Counted from the stretch's first letter, positions 1 to 10,375 are shown. The stretch: DNA of 64,000 bases from Rhodocyclaceae bacterium (GCA_016704145.1 JADJAS010000007.1:992001-1056000), one strand, 5' to 3'. Made by a program: numbers and translations. Notes: generated from the letters alone by a model not told the origin.

Positions 1-851
1 CGCAGGCCACCGTGCTCGGCGCCGAGACCTATTACGTCAGCCCCAACACCGGGCCATCCGACCTGGCGGGCGCCGGCTGCAATCCTTACTTCTTCGCGGT
101 TTCCTGGGTCAGCGACAGCTACTCCGAGGCCACCGGCAAGAATATGACCGACAAGGGCTACAAGAACGTGTTTGTCATCGCGCCGAACTATCCCGGCGGC
201 AAGGATGTGGTGAACGGTTTCAAGCGCTACTACAAGGGTAACTATGCCGGCGAGGCCTATACCAAGCTCGGTCAGCTCGATTACGCGGTGGAGATTTCCC
301 AGATGCGCGCCGCCAAGCCCGATGCCGTGTTCTTTTTCCTTCCCGGCGGCATGGGCGTCAATTTCCTCAAGCAGTGGCAGCAGGCGGGCATGAACAAGGA
401 CTTCCCGCTATTCGGCACCGGCTGGTCGTTCGATCAGGACACGCTCGCCGCCGTCGGCGAGCCGACACTCGGCGCCCTGAACACCTCGCACTGGAACCTC
501 GATCTCGATAACGCGGCCAACAAGAAATTCGTGGCCGACTTCGAGAAGAAATACGGCCGTCTGCCCAACGAATTCGCTGCCCAGGGCTACGACGCAGCCT
601 TGCTGCTCGATGCCGCCGTTCGCGACGTCAAGGGCAAGATCGAGGACAAGGCGGCCCTGCGCAAGGCCTTGGAAGCCGCCAGCTTCAAGTCGGTGCGTGG
701 CGCATTCAAGTTCAACAAGAACCATTTCCCGATCCAGAACTACTACTTGCGGCAGGTAGTCAAGGACGACAAGGGCCGTTTCGTGAACAAGACGGCGGGC
801 ACGGTCTTCACCGATCACCAGGACGCCTACGTCTCGGCCTGCAACATGTAA
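1..851 (+). CDS. Branched-chain amino acid-type ABC transporter substrate-binding protein, 5'-truncated
   Basis: C-terminal 280 or so residues of a periplasmic LivK-type binding protein; the reading frame is open to the window edge, so the signal peptide and N-terminal lobe lie outside. Visible text includes GKNMTDKGYKNVFVIAPNYP, typical of the hinge-and-second-lobe fold of type I periplasmic binding proteins, and a C-terminal strand ending DAYVSACNM. It is followed 70 bp later by livH, livM, livG and livF, so it supplies the ligand to that importer. The ligand could be branched-chain amino acids, an amide or an aromatic acid; the sequence does not decide. Confidence 0.88.
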   Translation, partial: QATVLGAETYYVSPNTGPSDLAGAGCNPYFFAVSWVSDSYSEATGKNMTDKGYKNVFVIAPNYPGGKDVVNGFKRYYKGNYAGEAYTKLGQLDYAVEISQMRAAKPDAVFFFLPGGMGVNFLKQWQQAGMNKDFPLFGTGWSFDQDTLAAVGEPTLGALNTSHWNLDLDNAANKKFVADFEKKYGRLPNEFAAQGYDAALLLDAAVRDVKGKIEDKAALRKALEAASFKSVRGAFKFNKNHFPIQNYYLRQVVKDDKGRFVNKTAGTVFTDHQDAYVSACNM

Positions 852-921
852 CTGACCCATCGACGTCGTTCGGCGCGCCTTGCCTTCCGGCCGGGCGCGC
901 CGGCGGGCGTCCGCCGACCCG

Positions 922-1842
922 ATGACCTGGATTCTCTTTCTCGAGCAGTGCCTGAACGGCTTGCAGTTCGGGCTGATGCTATTTCTGCTGGTGGCCGGAC
1001 TGACGCTGATATTCGGCATCATGGACGTCATCAACCTGGCGCATGGCTCGCTGTATATGATCGGCGCCTATCTCGTGGCGACCTTCACGCAGGCCACCGG
1101 CTCGTTTCTGCTTGCTGTGCCGCTCGGCCTTGCCGCCACCGCCGTCATCGGCATGATCATCGAAGTGCTGGTACTTCGAGGTCTATACAAGCGCGACCAC
1201 CTCAGCCAGGTGCTCGCCACCTTTGCGCTGATACTCATCGCCAACGAAACGACACGCGCCATCTGGGGCCTGCAAGCGCTGACGCTCAACGTCCCCGAGG
1301 CCCTGTCCGGTTCGGTGCAGCTGTTGCCCGGTCTGCACTACTCGGCGTTCCGGCTCGTCATCATCGCCGTCGGCCTCGTGGTTGCCGCCGTGCTTTACTT
1401 CGTCGTGGTGCGCACGCGCATCGGCATGCTGGTGCGCGCCGGCGCCTCCAACCGGCAAATGGCGACCGCCATGGGCACCAACATCAAGTGGCTGTTCACC
1501 GCCGTCTTCGGCGCCGGCGCGGCCTTGTGCGCGCTGGCCGGCGCCATGCTCAGCCCCTTGCTGGTGGTCCAGGTCGGCATGGGCGAAAGCATCCTGATCC
1601 TTGCCTTCGTCACCGTCGTCATCGGCGGCATCGGTTCGATGCGCGGCGCCTTCATCGGCGCCTTGCTGGTCGGCATCGTCGATACCTTCGGTCGCGCCTT
1701 CATCCCGCCGATGCTGAAAACGATCCTGCCGCCGGCACTGGCCGACGCGGCCGGCCCGTCGCTGGCGGCGATTTCAATCTATTTGCTCATGGTGATCGTT
1801 CTGTTCTGGAAGCCGCAGGGACTGTTCCCTGCCGGGAGTTGA
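922..1842 (+). CDS. livH: LivH-type ABC transporter permease
   Basis: Inner-membrane permease of about 306 residues with the usual eight or so hydrophobic segments. The N-terminal stretch FGLMLFLLVAGLTLIFGIMD, then a segment with NLAHGSLYMIGAY, is the family hallmark. I chose the ATG at 922 (MTWILFLEQ) rather than the upstream in-frame start because the extra residues are arginine-rich and unlike the family. It ends 2 bp before livM, so the two are co-translated. Forms the heterodimeric channel with LivM. Confidence 0.92.
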   Translation: MTWILFLEQCLNGLQFGLMLFLLVAGLTLIFGIMDVINLAHGSLYMIGAYLVATFTQATGSFLLAVPLGLAATAVIGMIIEVLVLRGLYKRDHLSQVLATFALILIANETTRAIWGLQALTLNVPEALSGSVQLLPGLHYSAFRLVIIAVGLVVAAVLYFVVVRTRIGMLVRAGASNRQMATAMGTNIKWLFTAVFGAGAALCALAGAMLSPLLVVQVGMGESILILAFVTVVIGGIGSMRGAFIGALLVGIVDTFGRAFIPPMLKTILPPALADAAGPSLAAISIYLLMVIVLFWKPQGLFPAGS

Positions 1843-1844
1843 CC

Positions 1845-2786
1845 ATGGCATGGCTGAAGCGTCATGGCTGGCTCGTCGCCGCCTGTCTGGTCGGGCTGGC
1901 GCTGCCCAAGCTGGCCACGATGATCGGTCAGGAGTTCTACATCTCCGTGGCCAGCCGGGTGCTGATCTGGGCCTTGCTCGCCACCAGTCTCAACCTGCTG
2001 GTCGGCACCGGCGGCATGGTCAGCATGGGCCATGCGGCCTTCTTCGGCTTTGGCGCCTATGTCGTCGGTATCGTCGCGCTCGACGCGCCGCAATGGTCGT
2101 CGGCGCCAGTGGTATTGCCGCTGGCGCTGGCGGCCACCGGCCTCCTGGCCTTCGCCATCGGTTCGGTCTGCCTGCGCACGCGGGGTGTCTATTTCATCAT
2201 GATCACCCTGGCCTTCGCCCAGATGCTCTTTTACATCTTCATTTCGCTCAAGGGCTACGGCGGCGATGACGGCTTGCCGCTGGCCAAGCGCTCGCCACTC
2301 GGTGCGCTCAAGATGACCGACGATACGGTCTTCTATTACTTCGTGCTTGCCATCCTCGCGGCATGCCTCGTCGTCCTGGCACGCCTGCGCGACTCGCGCT
2401 TCGGTCGCGTGTTGCGCGGCATCAAGGACAACGAAACTCGCATGGAGTCGCTCGGCTATGCCACGTTTCGTTTCAAGCTCACCGCCTTCGTCATCGCCGG
2501 TGCGCTGGCCGGTCTGGCTGGCGCGCTGATGGCCAACCAGAACGGCTTTGTCAGCCCCAACATGCTGCACTGGGATCTTTCGGGCACCGTCCTCGTCATG
2601 GTCATCCTGGGCGGCTTGGGCAGCCTCTGGGGCGGACTGGCCGGCGCGGTGGTCTTCATGGTGCTGGAGGAAGTGCTGACGGCGTTTACGCCGCACTGGC
2701 AAATCATTCTCGGCCTGATCCTACTCGGGGTGGTGTTCTTCGCCCCCAGGGGCATTGCCGGCCTGTTTGCGAGGAAGGCACAATGA
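1845..2786 (+). CDS. livM: LivM-type ABC transporter permease
   Basis: Second permease, about 313 residues. GTGGMVSMGHAAFFGFGAY is the LivM counterpart of the LivH NLAHG region; the loop RDSRFGRVLRGIKDNE is the cytoplasmic coupling segment that contacts the ATPases. The start at 1845 (MAWLKRHGW) directly follows the livH stop; a long open frame runs upstream of it but overlaps livH and is spurious. Its stop overlaps the livG start by four bases (ATGA). Confidence 0.92.
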   Translation: MAWLKRHGWLVAACLVGLALPKLATMIGQEFYISVASRVLIWALLATSLNLLVGTGGMVSMGHAAFFGFGAYVVGIVALDAPQWSSAPVVLPLALAATGLLAFAIGSVCLRTRGVYFIMITLAFAQMLFYIFISLKGYGGDDGLPLAKRSPLGALKMTDDTVFYYFVLAILAACLVVLARLRDSRFGRVLRGIKDNETRMESLGYATFRFKLTAFVIAGALAGLAGALMANQNGFVSPNMLHWDLSGTVLVMVILGGLGSLWGGLAGAVVFMVLEEVLTAFTPHWQIILGLILLGVVFFAPRGIAGLFARKAQ

Positions 2787-3534
2787 GCGCCACGCTGCTC
2801 GAGACGCGCGCCCTGTGCAAGCGCTTTGGCGGCCTGATCGCCACCGATAACGTCTCGCTGGAGGTAATGCGCGGCGAATGCCATGCGCTGATCGGGCCGA
2901 ACGGCGCCGGCAAGACCACCTTCATCAGCCAGCTATCGGGGACCCTGAAACCGGAGGGTGGCTCGGTCCATTTCGCCGGCCGCGACGTCACGCACCTCAA
3001 CGCCCACCAGCGGGCCATGCTGGGCTTCGCCCGCTCCTACCAGATCACCAGCATCCTTAACGAGTTCACCGTCGTCGAGAATGTCGGCATCGCGCTCCAG
3101 GCGGTGAACGGATCGAGCTTCCGTTTCTGGCGGTCGGTCGCGGCCGAGACGGCGCTCGAGGACGAAGCCATGGCCATCCTGCGCCAGGTGGGCCTGGAGG
3201 CGCTGGCCGCCCGCCAGGCGCGCGGGCTGTCGCATGGCGAGCACCGGCAGCTCGAGATTGCGCTGGCGTTGGCCACCAAACCGCAACTGATGTTGCTCGA
3301 CGAACCGATGGCCGGCATGGGGCCGGAGCAATCCGAGAACATGGTCGAGCTGATCACCGGCCTCAAGGGCCGCTACACGATACTGCTGGTCGAGCACGAC
3401 ATGGACGCGGTCTTTCGGCTGGCCGACCGGATATCGGTGCTGGTGGCTGGACGCATCATCACCACCGGGCTGCCGGACGAAATCCGCAACAACGCCGCGG
3501 TCAAGTCCGCCTATCTCGGCGAGGAGACCACCCA

Positions 3535-3538
<4 letters not shown>
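2783..3538 (+). CDS. livG: LivG-type ABC transporter ATP-binding protein
   Basis: About 251 residues. Walker A is GPNGAGKTT, the signature is LSHGEHRQLEIALAL (H in place of the second glycine of LSGGE), and Walker B is LMLLDEPMAG. The family-specific FARSYQITSILNEFTVVENV follows. Starts at ATG 2783 inside the last codons of livM. Cytoplasmic ATPase paired with LivF; translational coupling to both neighbours argues for one transcript across all five genes. Confidence 0.92.
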
Positions 3539-4245
<707 letters not shown>

Positions 4246-4255
4246 GCCCGCCGAC

Positions 4256-5581
4256 TCAGACGACCATCCCCGCGCCGACGGTATTGTTGGTCGTCTCGTC
4301 GATGACGATGAAGGCACCGGTCGCACGGTTACGCTCATAGGCATCCACCGCCAGCGGCGCCGCCAGCCGGAAGCTGACTTCGGCGATATCGTTCACGCCG
4401 AGCTGCGCGGCCTGCTGCCGCTCCAGCGTATGGATGTCGAAGCGATGGTGGACGGCGGCCAGCTTGGCCTTCACGGTGCGCGTGGTATGGCGTACCAGGT
4501 AAGTCCGGCGCGGGTCGAGCGGCGTTTCCGATAACCAGCACAGGTCGGCGCGCAATTCGGTGGCAATGCGTGGCGTGCCGCCATGGCTGACTTTCCCGGC
4601 CACGATCAGGTCACCGCGCGAGATGTCGATCTCGTCTTCGAGCAGCAGCGTTACCGACTGCCCCGCAACGGCACGTTCGAACAATTGGCAGCCGAGGTGG
4701 ATGGCCTCGACGCGCGTCGTTCGGCCCGCCGGCAGGATGGTGACGTCGTCGCCGACCGCGATCTCGCCCGACTCGATGCGGCCCATGTAGCCGCGGTAGT
4801 CGTGCAGTTTCGGGTCGGTGGATTGCTGCGGCCGGCAGACGTATTGCACCGGGAAGCGAAAGGGCTCGGCGTGCTCGGCATGCGCGACCGGCGCGCTCTC
4901 CAGAATTTCCAGCAGCGTCGGGCCTTCGTACCAGCCGAGCCGCTCGCCGCGCTCGACGACCATGTCGCCATTGACGGCGGAGAGCGGCACCACTGTCACG
5001 CTGGGGATGTCGGTGATGCCGGCACGCGTCGCGAAGTGCAGATACTCGGCCTCGATGTTGCGGAAGGTGGCCTCGTCGTAGCCGACCAGGTCCATCTTGT
5101 TCACCGCGACCACCAGATGCTCGATGCCCATCATGTGGGCGAGCTTGGAGTGGCGCTTGGTCTGCGGCAGCACGCCGCGCCGCGCGTCGACCAGGATGAT
5201 CGCCAGGTCGGCGGTCGAGGCGGCGGTGACCATGTTGCGCGTGTACTGCTCGTGGCCCGGCGCGTCGGCGATGATGTACTTGCGGCGGCCGGTGGTGAAG
5301 TAGCGGTAGGCGACGTCGATGGTGATGCCCTGCTCGCGCTCGGCTTGCAGGCCGTCGGTCAGTAGCGAGAGGTCGGCGGCCGTCAGGCCGCGCCTGGCCG
5401 AGGTCTTCTCGATGGCGTGCAGGGTGTCGGCAAGGATGGCCTTGGTGTCGTAGAGCAGACGCCCGATCAGGGTGCTCTTGCCATCGTCCACGCTGCCGCA
5501 GGTCAGGAAGCGCAGCAGGCCGCGGTTTTCTCCTGGTGGGACATCGTTTTCGAATTCAGGGATGTGTTCGATCGCACTCAT
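4256..5581 (-). CDS. cysN: Sulfate adenylyltransferase subunit 1 (GTPase)
   Basis: About 441 residues. GTPase domain with G1 GSVDDGKST, DAPGHEQYTRNM (G3) and VNKMDLVG (G4), then elongation-factor-like domains 2 and 3. It drives CysD-catalysed APS synthesis by GTP hydrolysis. No CysC kinase domain is fused to the C-terminus, in keeping with the APS-reductase type of CysH nearby. The start at 5581 overlaps the cysD stop (TGATG). In domain 2 or 3 the loop KVSHGGTPRIAT is encoded by a perfect copy of the dispersed 23-bp repeat at 4572-4594. Confidence 0.95.
   Translation of the reverse strand: MSAIEHIPEFENDVPPGENRGLLRFLTCGSVDDGKSTLIGRLLYDTKAILADTLHAIEKTSARRGLTAADLSLLTDGLQAEREQGITIDVAYRYFTTGRRKYIIADAPGHEQYTRNMVTAASTADLAIILVDARRGVLPQTKRHSKLAHMMGIEHLVVAVNKMDLVGYDEATFRNIEAEYLHFATRAGITDIPSVTVVPLSAVNGDMVVERGERLGWYEGPTLLEILESAPVAHAEHAEPFRFPVQYVCRPQQSTDPKLHDYRGYMGRIESGEIAVGDDVTILPAGRTTRVEAIHLGCQLFERAVAGQSVTLLLEDEIDISRGDLIVAGKVSHGGTPRIATELRADLCWLSETPLDPRRTYLVRHTTRTVKAKLAAVHHRFDIHTLERQQAAQLGVNDIAEVSFRLAAPLAVDAYERNRATGAFIVIDETTNNTVGAGMVV
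4572..4594 (-). repeat. Dispersed 23-bp repeat, copy in cysN (23/23)
   Basis: Perfect copy. On the minus strand it begins AAAGTCAG, has GCCATGGC at the centre and ends GGCACGCC. In frame it encodes KVSHGGTP. Defines the consensus with the copy at 54388. Confidence 0.85.
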
Positions 5582-6519
5582 CAAAAGTAGCCTTCCTTCT
5601 TGCGTTGTTCCATGGCGGCCTCCGAGGCCTGGTCGTCCAGCCGCGTCGCACCGCGTTCGGTGACGGTGCTGACGGCGGTCTCCTCGATGATCTTCGCCAC
5701 GCTGTCGGCGGTCGATTCGACCGGCGCCGTGCAGGTAATGTCGCCGACGGTGCGGAAGCGCACCGAGACTTCCTCGACCACGTCGCCCTCCTTGGCCGGC
5801 GTCAGCGGCGTCACCGGCTGTAGCAAGCCATTCTTCCGCACCACCCGGCGGCGATGCGCGAAATAGATCGAGGGCAGTGCCAGGCCCTCGCGTTCGATGT
5901 ACTGCCACACGTCCAGCTCGGTCCAGTTCGAGATCGGGAAGGCGCGGATGTTCTCGCCCTGATGGACGCGGGCGTTGTAGAGGTTCCACAACTCGGGTCG
6001 CTGGTTCTTCGGATCCCACTGGCCGAAGCTGTCGCGGAAGCTGAACACGCGCTCCTTGGCACGCGCCTTCTCCTCGTCGCGGCGGGCGCCGCCGATACAG
6101 GCGTCGAAGCCGAATTCCTCGATCGCTTCCAGCAGCGTCACCGACTGGTGCTTGTTGCGCGATTCCGTCGGCGACTTCAGCACCACCGTGCCGCGCGCCA
6201 TCGAATCTTCCACCGAGCGCACGATCAGGCGCTCGCCCAGTTCGGCGGCGCGGCGGTCGCGGAACTCGATTACCTCCGGATAGTTGTGGCCGGTGTCGAC
6301 GTGCAGCAGCGGAAAGGGCAAGCGGCCGGGGCGGAAAGCCTTCTCCGCCAGGCGCAGCAGGCAGATCGAATCCTTGCCGCCCGAGAACAGCAGCGCCGGA
6401 TTGGCGCACTGGCCGGCCACCTCGCGCAGGATGTGGATCGCTTCGGCTTCGAGCCAGTCGAGATGGCCCAAGCCATCCCGACTGGCGATCGCTTGCGGTT
6501 CTGGCAGACGTGCGGTCAT
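5581..6519 (-). CDS. cysD: Sulfate adenylyltransferase subunit 2
   Basis: About 312 residues, the normal CysD length. The PP-loop is LLFSGGKDSICLL; HVDTGHNYPEVIEFRD and GGARRDEEKARAKERVFSFR are characteristic. Catalyses ATP plus sulfate to APS and pyrophosphate together with CysN. The start (MTARLPEPQ, 6519) overlaps the cysH stop by four bases. The frame is open for another 144 codons upstream inside cysH, but that translation has no CysD similarity and is a shadow. Confidence 0.95.
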   Translation of the reverse strand: MTARLPEPQAIASRDGLGHLDWLEAEAIHILREVAGQCANPALLFSGGKDSICLLRLAEKAFRPGRLPFPLLHVDTGHNYPEVIEFRDRRAAELGERLIVRSVEDSMARGTVVLKSPTESRNKHQSVTLLEAIEEFGFDACIGGARRDEEKARAKERVFSFRDSFGQWDPKNQRPELWNLYNARVHQGENIRAFPISNWTELDVWQYIEREGLALPSIYFAHRRRVVRKNGLLQPVTPLTPAKEGDVVEEVSVRFRTVGDITCTAPVESTADSVAKIIEETAVSTVTERGATRLDDQASEAAMEQRKKEGYF

Positions 6520-7328
6520 GCCGCCACCTTCTGCGCCGCCGGCGTGTCGCCATGGCTGACTTTCGCCGATGCCGGCGCGACTCTTTGCAGACGTCCGTCG
6601 ACCACGTGCAGGCCGCATTCCTTGGTCGCCGGACTTTCCCACCACCACCGTCCGGCGCGGATGTCCTCGCCCGGCCGCACCGCCCGCGTGCAGGGCGCGC
6701 AGCCGATGCTCGGATAATCGCGGTGGTGCAGGGCGTTGTAGGGGACCTGCTTTTCGTGCAGGTAGATCCAGACATCGTGCTCGCTCCAGTCGGCGAGCGG
6801 ATTGATCTTGACCAGGCCGAAGCCTTCGTCGAAGGTCACGGGTTTCAGCGCCTCGCGCGTCGGCGACTGTGCCGCCCGCAAGCCCGTCACCCAAGCCTTC
6901 TTGCCGTCCAGCGCCCGCTTCAACGGCTCCACCTTGCGCGCATGGCAGCACGCCTTGCGCGCCTCCACCGAATCGTAGAAGCCATTGATGCCATGTACAC
7001 CCACCAAGGCCTCGACGCTCGACCGCTCGGGGTAGAAGATTTCCAGCCGGCGCCGGTACTGGCGCTCGGTCCTGGCGATCAGCTCATAGGTTTCGGCCGG
7101 CAGGCGCCCCGTGTCGAGCGAAAAGATGCCGATGTCCGGGCCGTCGGTGCCCCGCCCCCAGATCAGATCGGTCAGGACCATGTCCTCGGCGCCGAAGCTG
7201 TTGGCGAACACCACCGGCGCGTAGTCGCGAGCGGCTTCGCGCAACAGGCGGGCCGCCTTTTCGGCTTTCCCGGCAACGCCGCGCACTGCCTCGGGCGTTG
7301 CCAGTTCGATGAAGTCGTCTCGGGTCAT
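6516..7328 (-). CDS. cysH: Adenylylsulfate/phosphoadenylylsulfate reductase, Fe-S type
   Basis: About 270 residues. Contains ARKACCHARKVEPL, CAPCTRAV and the C-terminal ESPATKECGLHV. The CC...CxxC set is the 4Fe-4S signature of APS reductases, and ECGLH carries the catalytic cysteine. This suggests APS is reduced directly, explaining the absence of cysC. After the normal C-terminus the protein carries a tail (KVSHGDTPAAQKVAA) whose first half is a 22/23 copy of the dispersed repeat at 6541-6563. Translationally coupled to cysD. Confidence 0.93.
   Translation of the reverse strand: MTRDDFIELATPEAVRGVAGKAEKAARLLREAARDYAPVVFANSFGAEDMVLTDLIWGRGTDGPDIGIFSLDTGRLPAETYELIARTERQYRRRLEIFYPERSSVEALVGVHGINGFYDSVEARKACCHARKVEPLKRALDGKKAWVTGLRAAQSPTREALKPVTFDEGFGLVKINPLADWSEHDVWIYLHEKQVPYNALHHRDYPSIGCAPCTRAVRPGEDIRAGRWWWESPATKECGLHVVDGRLQRVAPASAKVSHGDTPAAQKVAA
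6541..6563 (-). repeat. Dispersed 23-bp repeat, copy in cysH tail (22/23)
   Basis: One mismatch to the consensus. Encodes KVSHGDTP in the C-terminal tail of CysH. Confidence 0.8.
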
Positions 7329-7342
7329 GACATCCTCCTCGA

Positions 7343-7873
7343 TCAGGCGGCCAAGGCCGGCGCACCGGCGCGGCGGAACCAGGGCAAACGGCCGTCGGCG
7401 GCAGTTTGATAGGCGTCGGAGAAGTCATCGAGACTGTCAATGGCGCTTTCCGGATCGTTAACCTCGAAAGCATCGAAGCCGACGCGGCGCAGAAAGTGCA
7501 GATAATCGCGCCCCACGGCGCCGATGGCGCGCAACTCGCCGGTATAGCCGTAGCGGGTCCGCAACAGTGTCGCGATCGAGTAGCCGCGGCCATCGCCCGC
7601 CAGCGGGAAATGCACGCCGATGGCGCTGAAGTGCGCGAGATCGGCGGCGAGTTGGGCGGGGTCGTCCTTGGGGCCGAGCCAGATCCCCAGCAAGTGGCCC
7701 TGGTCCCAATGGCGCCGCACGAGATCCCATTTCCGCGCCCGCCAGACGGCCAGCGGCACCAGGACGTTGCCAAAAGGCAATTTTGCCGCCTCGGGCGACT
7801 CACCCTCGGCCAGCCGCAGAACCTTCCATTCGTTGGCGACGACGCTGTCGCCCTTGATCAATGTCTTAGCCAT
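7343..7873 (-). CDS. DUF934 family protein of sulfite reduction
   Basis: About 176 residues, DUF934. This family is almost always encoded beside cysI and cysH in betaproteobacteria and is thought to be an accessory factor for sulfite reductase; no catalytic role is established. Features such as LVPLAVWRARK and VDFP-like FPLAGDGRGYSIATLLR fit the family. Its ATG (7873) overlaps the last codons of cysI, so the two are co-translated; cysH follows 14 bp downstream. Confidence 0.85.
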   Translation of the reverse strand: MAKTLIKGDSVVANEWKVLRLAEGESPEAAKLPFGNVLVPLAVWRARKWDLVRRHWDQGHLLGIWLGPKDDPAQLAADLAHFSAIGVHFPLAGDGRGYSIATLLRTRYGYTGELRAIGAVGRDYLHFLRRVGFDAFEVNDPESAIDSLDDFSDAYQTAADGRLPWFRRAGAPALAA

Positions 7874-9560
7874 TGGCAGCCTCTCTCTCATTCTCGAAGT
7901 TGGGAAAATCTCTTGCATATGCGGCACTGGCGAAGCTCTTGGCGCCGATGCGCCGGATCGTGTCGATGAAGCGTTCCTTCGGGCGCCGACAGCTTCGGTA
8001 ATGCTCGACGATGCGCTCGACCGCCGCCGGCACTTCGGCCGCCGGCAACGACGGTCCGATGATCGAACCGATGGCCGCCTGTTGTCCGGTGGCGCCACCC
8101 AGCGTGATCTGGTAGCGCTCCTCGCCGTTCTTGTCGACGCCAAGGATGCCGATGGCACCGACGTGATGATGGCCGCAGGCATTAACGCAACCGGAGATGT
8201 TGAGCCGCACTTCGCCGATGTCGGCCAGTACCGCGCGATCGGCGAAACGCGCCTGCACCGCCGCCGCCAGCGGCAGCGAACGGGCATTGGCGAGCGCGCA
8301 GAAGTCGCCGCCGGGGCAGGACACGATGTCGGTCAGCAAGCTGACATTCGGCGTCGCCAGACCAGCTTTCTTGGCCTCCTGCCAGAGGTTGTAGAGATCG
8401 CGCTTGCGCACGTCGGGCAGGATCAGGTTCTGGGTCTGCGCCGTGCGCAGTTCGCCGAAGGCAAAACGCTCGGCGAGATCCGCGACGGAGTCCAACTGCC
8501 CCGCCGTGGCATCGCCCGGCGCCCGGCCCGGCGCCTTGAGCGACAGTGTCACCGCCGCGTAGCCCGGCTGGCGATGGGCGTGCGTGTTGGTGCGGACCCA
8601 GGCCGCGAATTCTTTGTCGAAGCGGCGCGAAAACTCGAAACGCGAATCCAGCCGAGGCAACAATTCGTAGTCCGGCGGCGCGAAGTGCGCGGCGATGCGT
8701 TCGACCTCCGCATCGGTGAGCGTCTGGATGCCGTCGCGCAGATGCCGCCATTCGGATTCGACCAGCCGCCTCATTGCCTCGATGCCGACCGACTGGACGA
8801 GGATCTTGATGCGGGACTTGAATGCGTTGTCGCGGCGACCGTTCAGGTTATAGACGCGCAACAGCGCTTCGGCATAGGTCAGCAGATCCCGCCAGGGCAG
8901 GAAGTCCCGCACCACCTGGCCGAGGATGGGGGTGCGACCCAGCCCGCCGCCCGCCCAGACGCGAAAACCGAGCCGGCCGTGATCGTCCCGGACCAGCTCG
9001 AAGCCGAGATCGTGGGTGCGGACGCTGGCCGCGTCGTCCGGCCCGCCGGCGAATGCCACCTTGAACTTGCGCGGCAGGGCGACAAACTCGGGATGCAGGG
9101 TGGACCATTGCCGAAAGATTTCCGCCCACGGCCGCGGATCGGCGATCTGATCCGGCGCGACGCCGGCCAGTGGATCGGTGGTGACGACGCGGATGCAGCT
9201 GCCGGAACTCTGGATCGCGTGCATGTCCAGCCTGGCCAGCTCGGCGAGGATGTCCGGCACCTGATCCACCCGCACCCAGTTCAGCTGAAAGTTGTGGCGC
9301 GTGCTGAAGTGGCCGACGCCACGATCATAGGCGCGGGTAATCCGCGCCAGCAGGCGCATCTGCGGCGCCGAAACCTGGCCATAGGGGATGGCGATGCGCA
9401 GCATCGGATTGTGCCGCTGGAAATACAGGCCGTTGTGCAGGCGCAGCGGCCGGAACTGGTCCTCGTTCAGTTCGCCGGCCAGATAGCGGCGGGTCTGATC
9501 GCGGTACTGGGCAACGCGTTCGGCGACGAGACGGCGGTCGGTGTCATTGTAGGTGTACAT
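7866..9560 (-). CDS. cysI: Assimilatory sulfite reductase hemoprotein
   Basis: About 564 residues. Two nitrite/sulfite reductase ferredoxin-like halves and the siroheme/4Fe-4S ligands CPGGDFC and CVNAC near residue 450-500. Reduces sulfite to sulfide. No CysJ flavoprotein is encoded here, so electrons probably come from ferredoxin or another partner. I chose the start MYTYNDTDRR at 9560; the frame is open far upstream across the tauE-like gene, which is a shadow. Likely in one transcript from the tauE-like gene through cysN. Confidence 0.94.
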   Translation of the reverse strand: MYTYNDTDRRLVAERVAQYRDQTRRYLAGELNEDQFRPLRLHNGLYFQRHNPMLRIAIPYGQVSAPQMRLLARITRAYDRGVGHFSTRHNFQLNWVRVDQVPDILAELARLDMHAIQSSGSCIRVVTTDPLAGVAPDQIADPRPWAEIFRQWSTLHPEFVALPRKFKVAFAGGPDDAASVRTHDLGFELVRDDHGRLGFRVWAGGGLGRTPILGQVVRDFLPWRDLLTYAEALLRVYNLNGRRDNAFKSRIKILVQSVGIEAMRRLVESEWRHLRDGIQTLTDAEVERIAAHFAPPDYELLPRLDSRFEFSRRFDKEFAAWVRTNTHAHRQPGYAAVTLSLKAPGRAPGDATAGQLDSVADLAERFAFGELRTAQTQNLILPDVRKRDLYNLWQEAKKAGLATPNVSLLTDIVSCPGGDFCALANARSLPLAAAVQARFADRAVLADIGEVRLNISGCVNACGHHHVGAIGILGVDKNGEERYQITLGGATGQQAAIGSIIGPSLPAAEVPAAVERIVEHYRSCRRPKERFIDTIRRIGAKSFASAAYARDFPNFENEREAANG

Positions 9561-9589
9561 GCGGGGGTTCCTCGCGGTCTCGATGGCTA

Positions 9590-10375
9590 TCAGGCGGCGA
9601 TCAGCTTGCCGCCGGCCAGCACCAGCACGCCGGCCAGGGTTGAACGCAACAGCCGCTCCGGAATGCGGTGTGCGAGGAGGCTGCCGATCAGCACGCCGGG
9701 CAGCGAGCCAACCAGCAGCGTCGCCAGCAGCATCCAGTCGATGCTGCCCAGCCACCAGTGGCCGAGGCCGGCGGCCAGCGTCAGCGGCACGGCATGCGCC
9801 AGGTCGGCGCCGACGACGCGGATTGCCGCCAGGCCCGGATAGAGCAGCAGTAGCGCCGTGACGCCGAGCGCTCCCGCGCCAACCGAAGTCAGCGCCACCA
9901 GCGCGCCAAGCAGCGCACCGACCAGCACGGTCGGCCACGCCCGGGTCGACGCGGGCGCCAGCGGCGCCGACCCGGCACGACGACCGACCCAGGCCAGCAG
10001 ATGCTTCCGGAACAGCAGCGCGCCCGCCGTCAGCAGCAGGGCGGTCCCCAGCGAGCTGGCGATCGTCTTCTGGGCGCCCCCGAGGCCGCCGGGCACGAAA
10101 TTCGCCACCAGCAGCAAGGTCAGAATCGCCGCCGGCAGGCTGCCGGCGGCCAGGCGTCGCACGATCGTCCAATCGACCCGGCCGTGCCGGGCATGCACCC
10201 AGGTGCCGCCCGATTTGGTGATCGCCGCATAGAGCAGGTCGGTGCCCACGGCCGTGGCCGGCGCGACGCCGAACAGCAGTACCAGCAAGGGGGTCATCAG
10301 CGCGCCGCCTCCGACGCCGGTCATGCCGACCAGCGTGCCGACGGCGAAACCGGAGAAAACTTGCGCGATGTCCAT
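9590..10375 (-). CDS. TauE/SafE family sulfite or organosulfonate exporter-like membrane protein
   Basis: About 261 residues with roughly eight hydrophobic segments. The N-terminal GTLVGMTGVGGGALMTPLL and the internal repeat ALVALTSVGAGALGVTALLLL are the two glycine-rich half-repeats of TauE/SafE proteins. It sits 29 bp upstream of cysI and opens the cys operon, suggesting control of cytoplasmic sulfite or transport of a sulfur compound. Substrate and direction are inferred from context only. Confidence 0.88.
   Translation of the reverse strand: MDIAQVFSGFAVGTLVGMTGVGGGALMTPLLVLLFGVAPATAVGTDLLYAAITKSGGTWVHARHGRVDWTIVRRLAAGSLPAAILTLLLVANFVPGGLGGAQKTIASSLGTALLLTAGALLFRKHLLAWVGRRAGSAPLAPASTRAWPTVLVGALLGALVALTSVGAGALGVTALLLLYPGLAAIRVVGADLAHAVPLTLAAGLGHWWLGSIDWMLLATLLVGSLPGVLIGSLLAHRIPERLLRSTLAGVLVLAGGKLIAA

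Noticed and set aside
4256..6775. Single 839-codon open frame covering cysN and part of cysD and cysH
   Set aside because: Only the cysN part has family motifs. The upstream part is the out-of-frame translation of cysD and cysH, a high-GC artefact.
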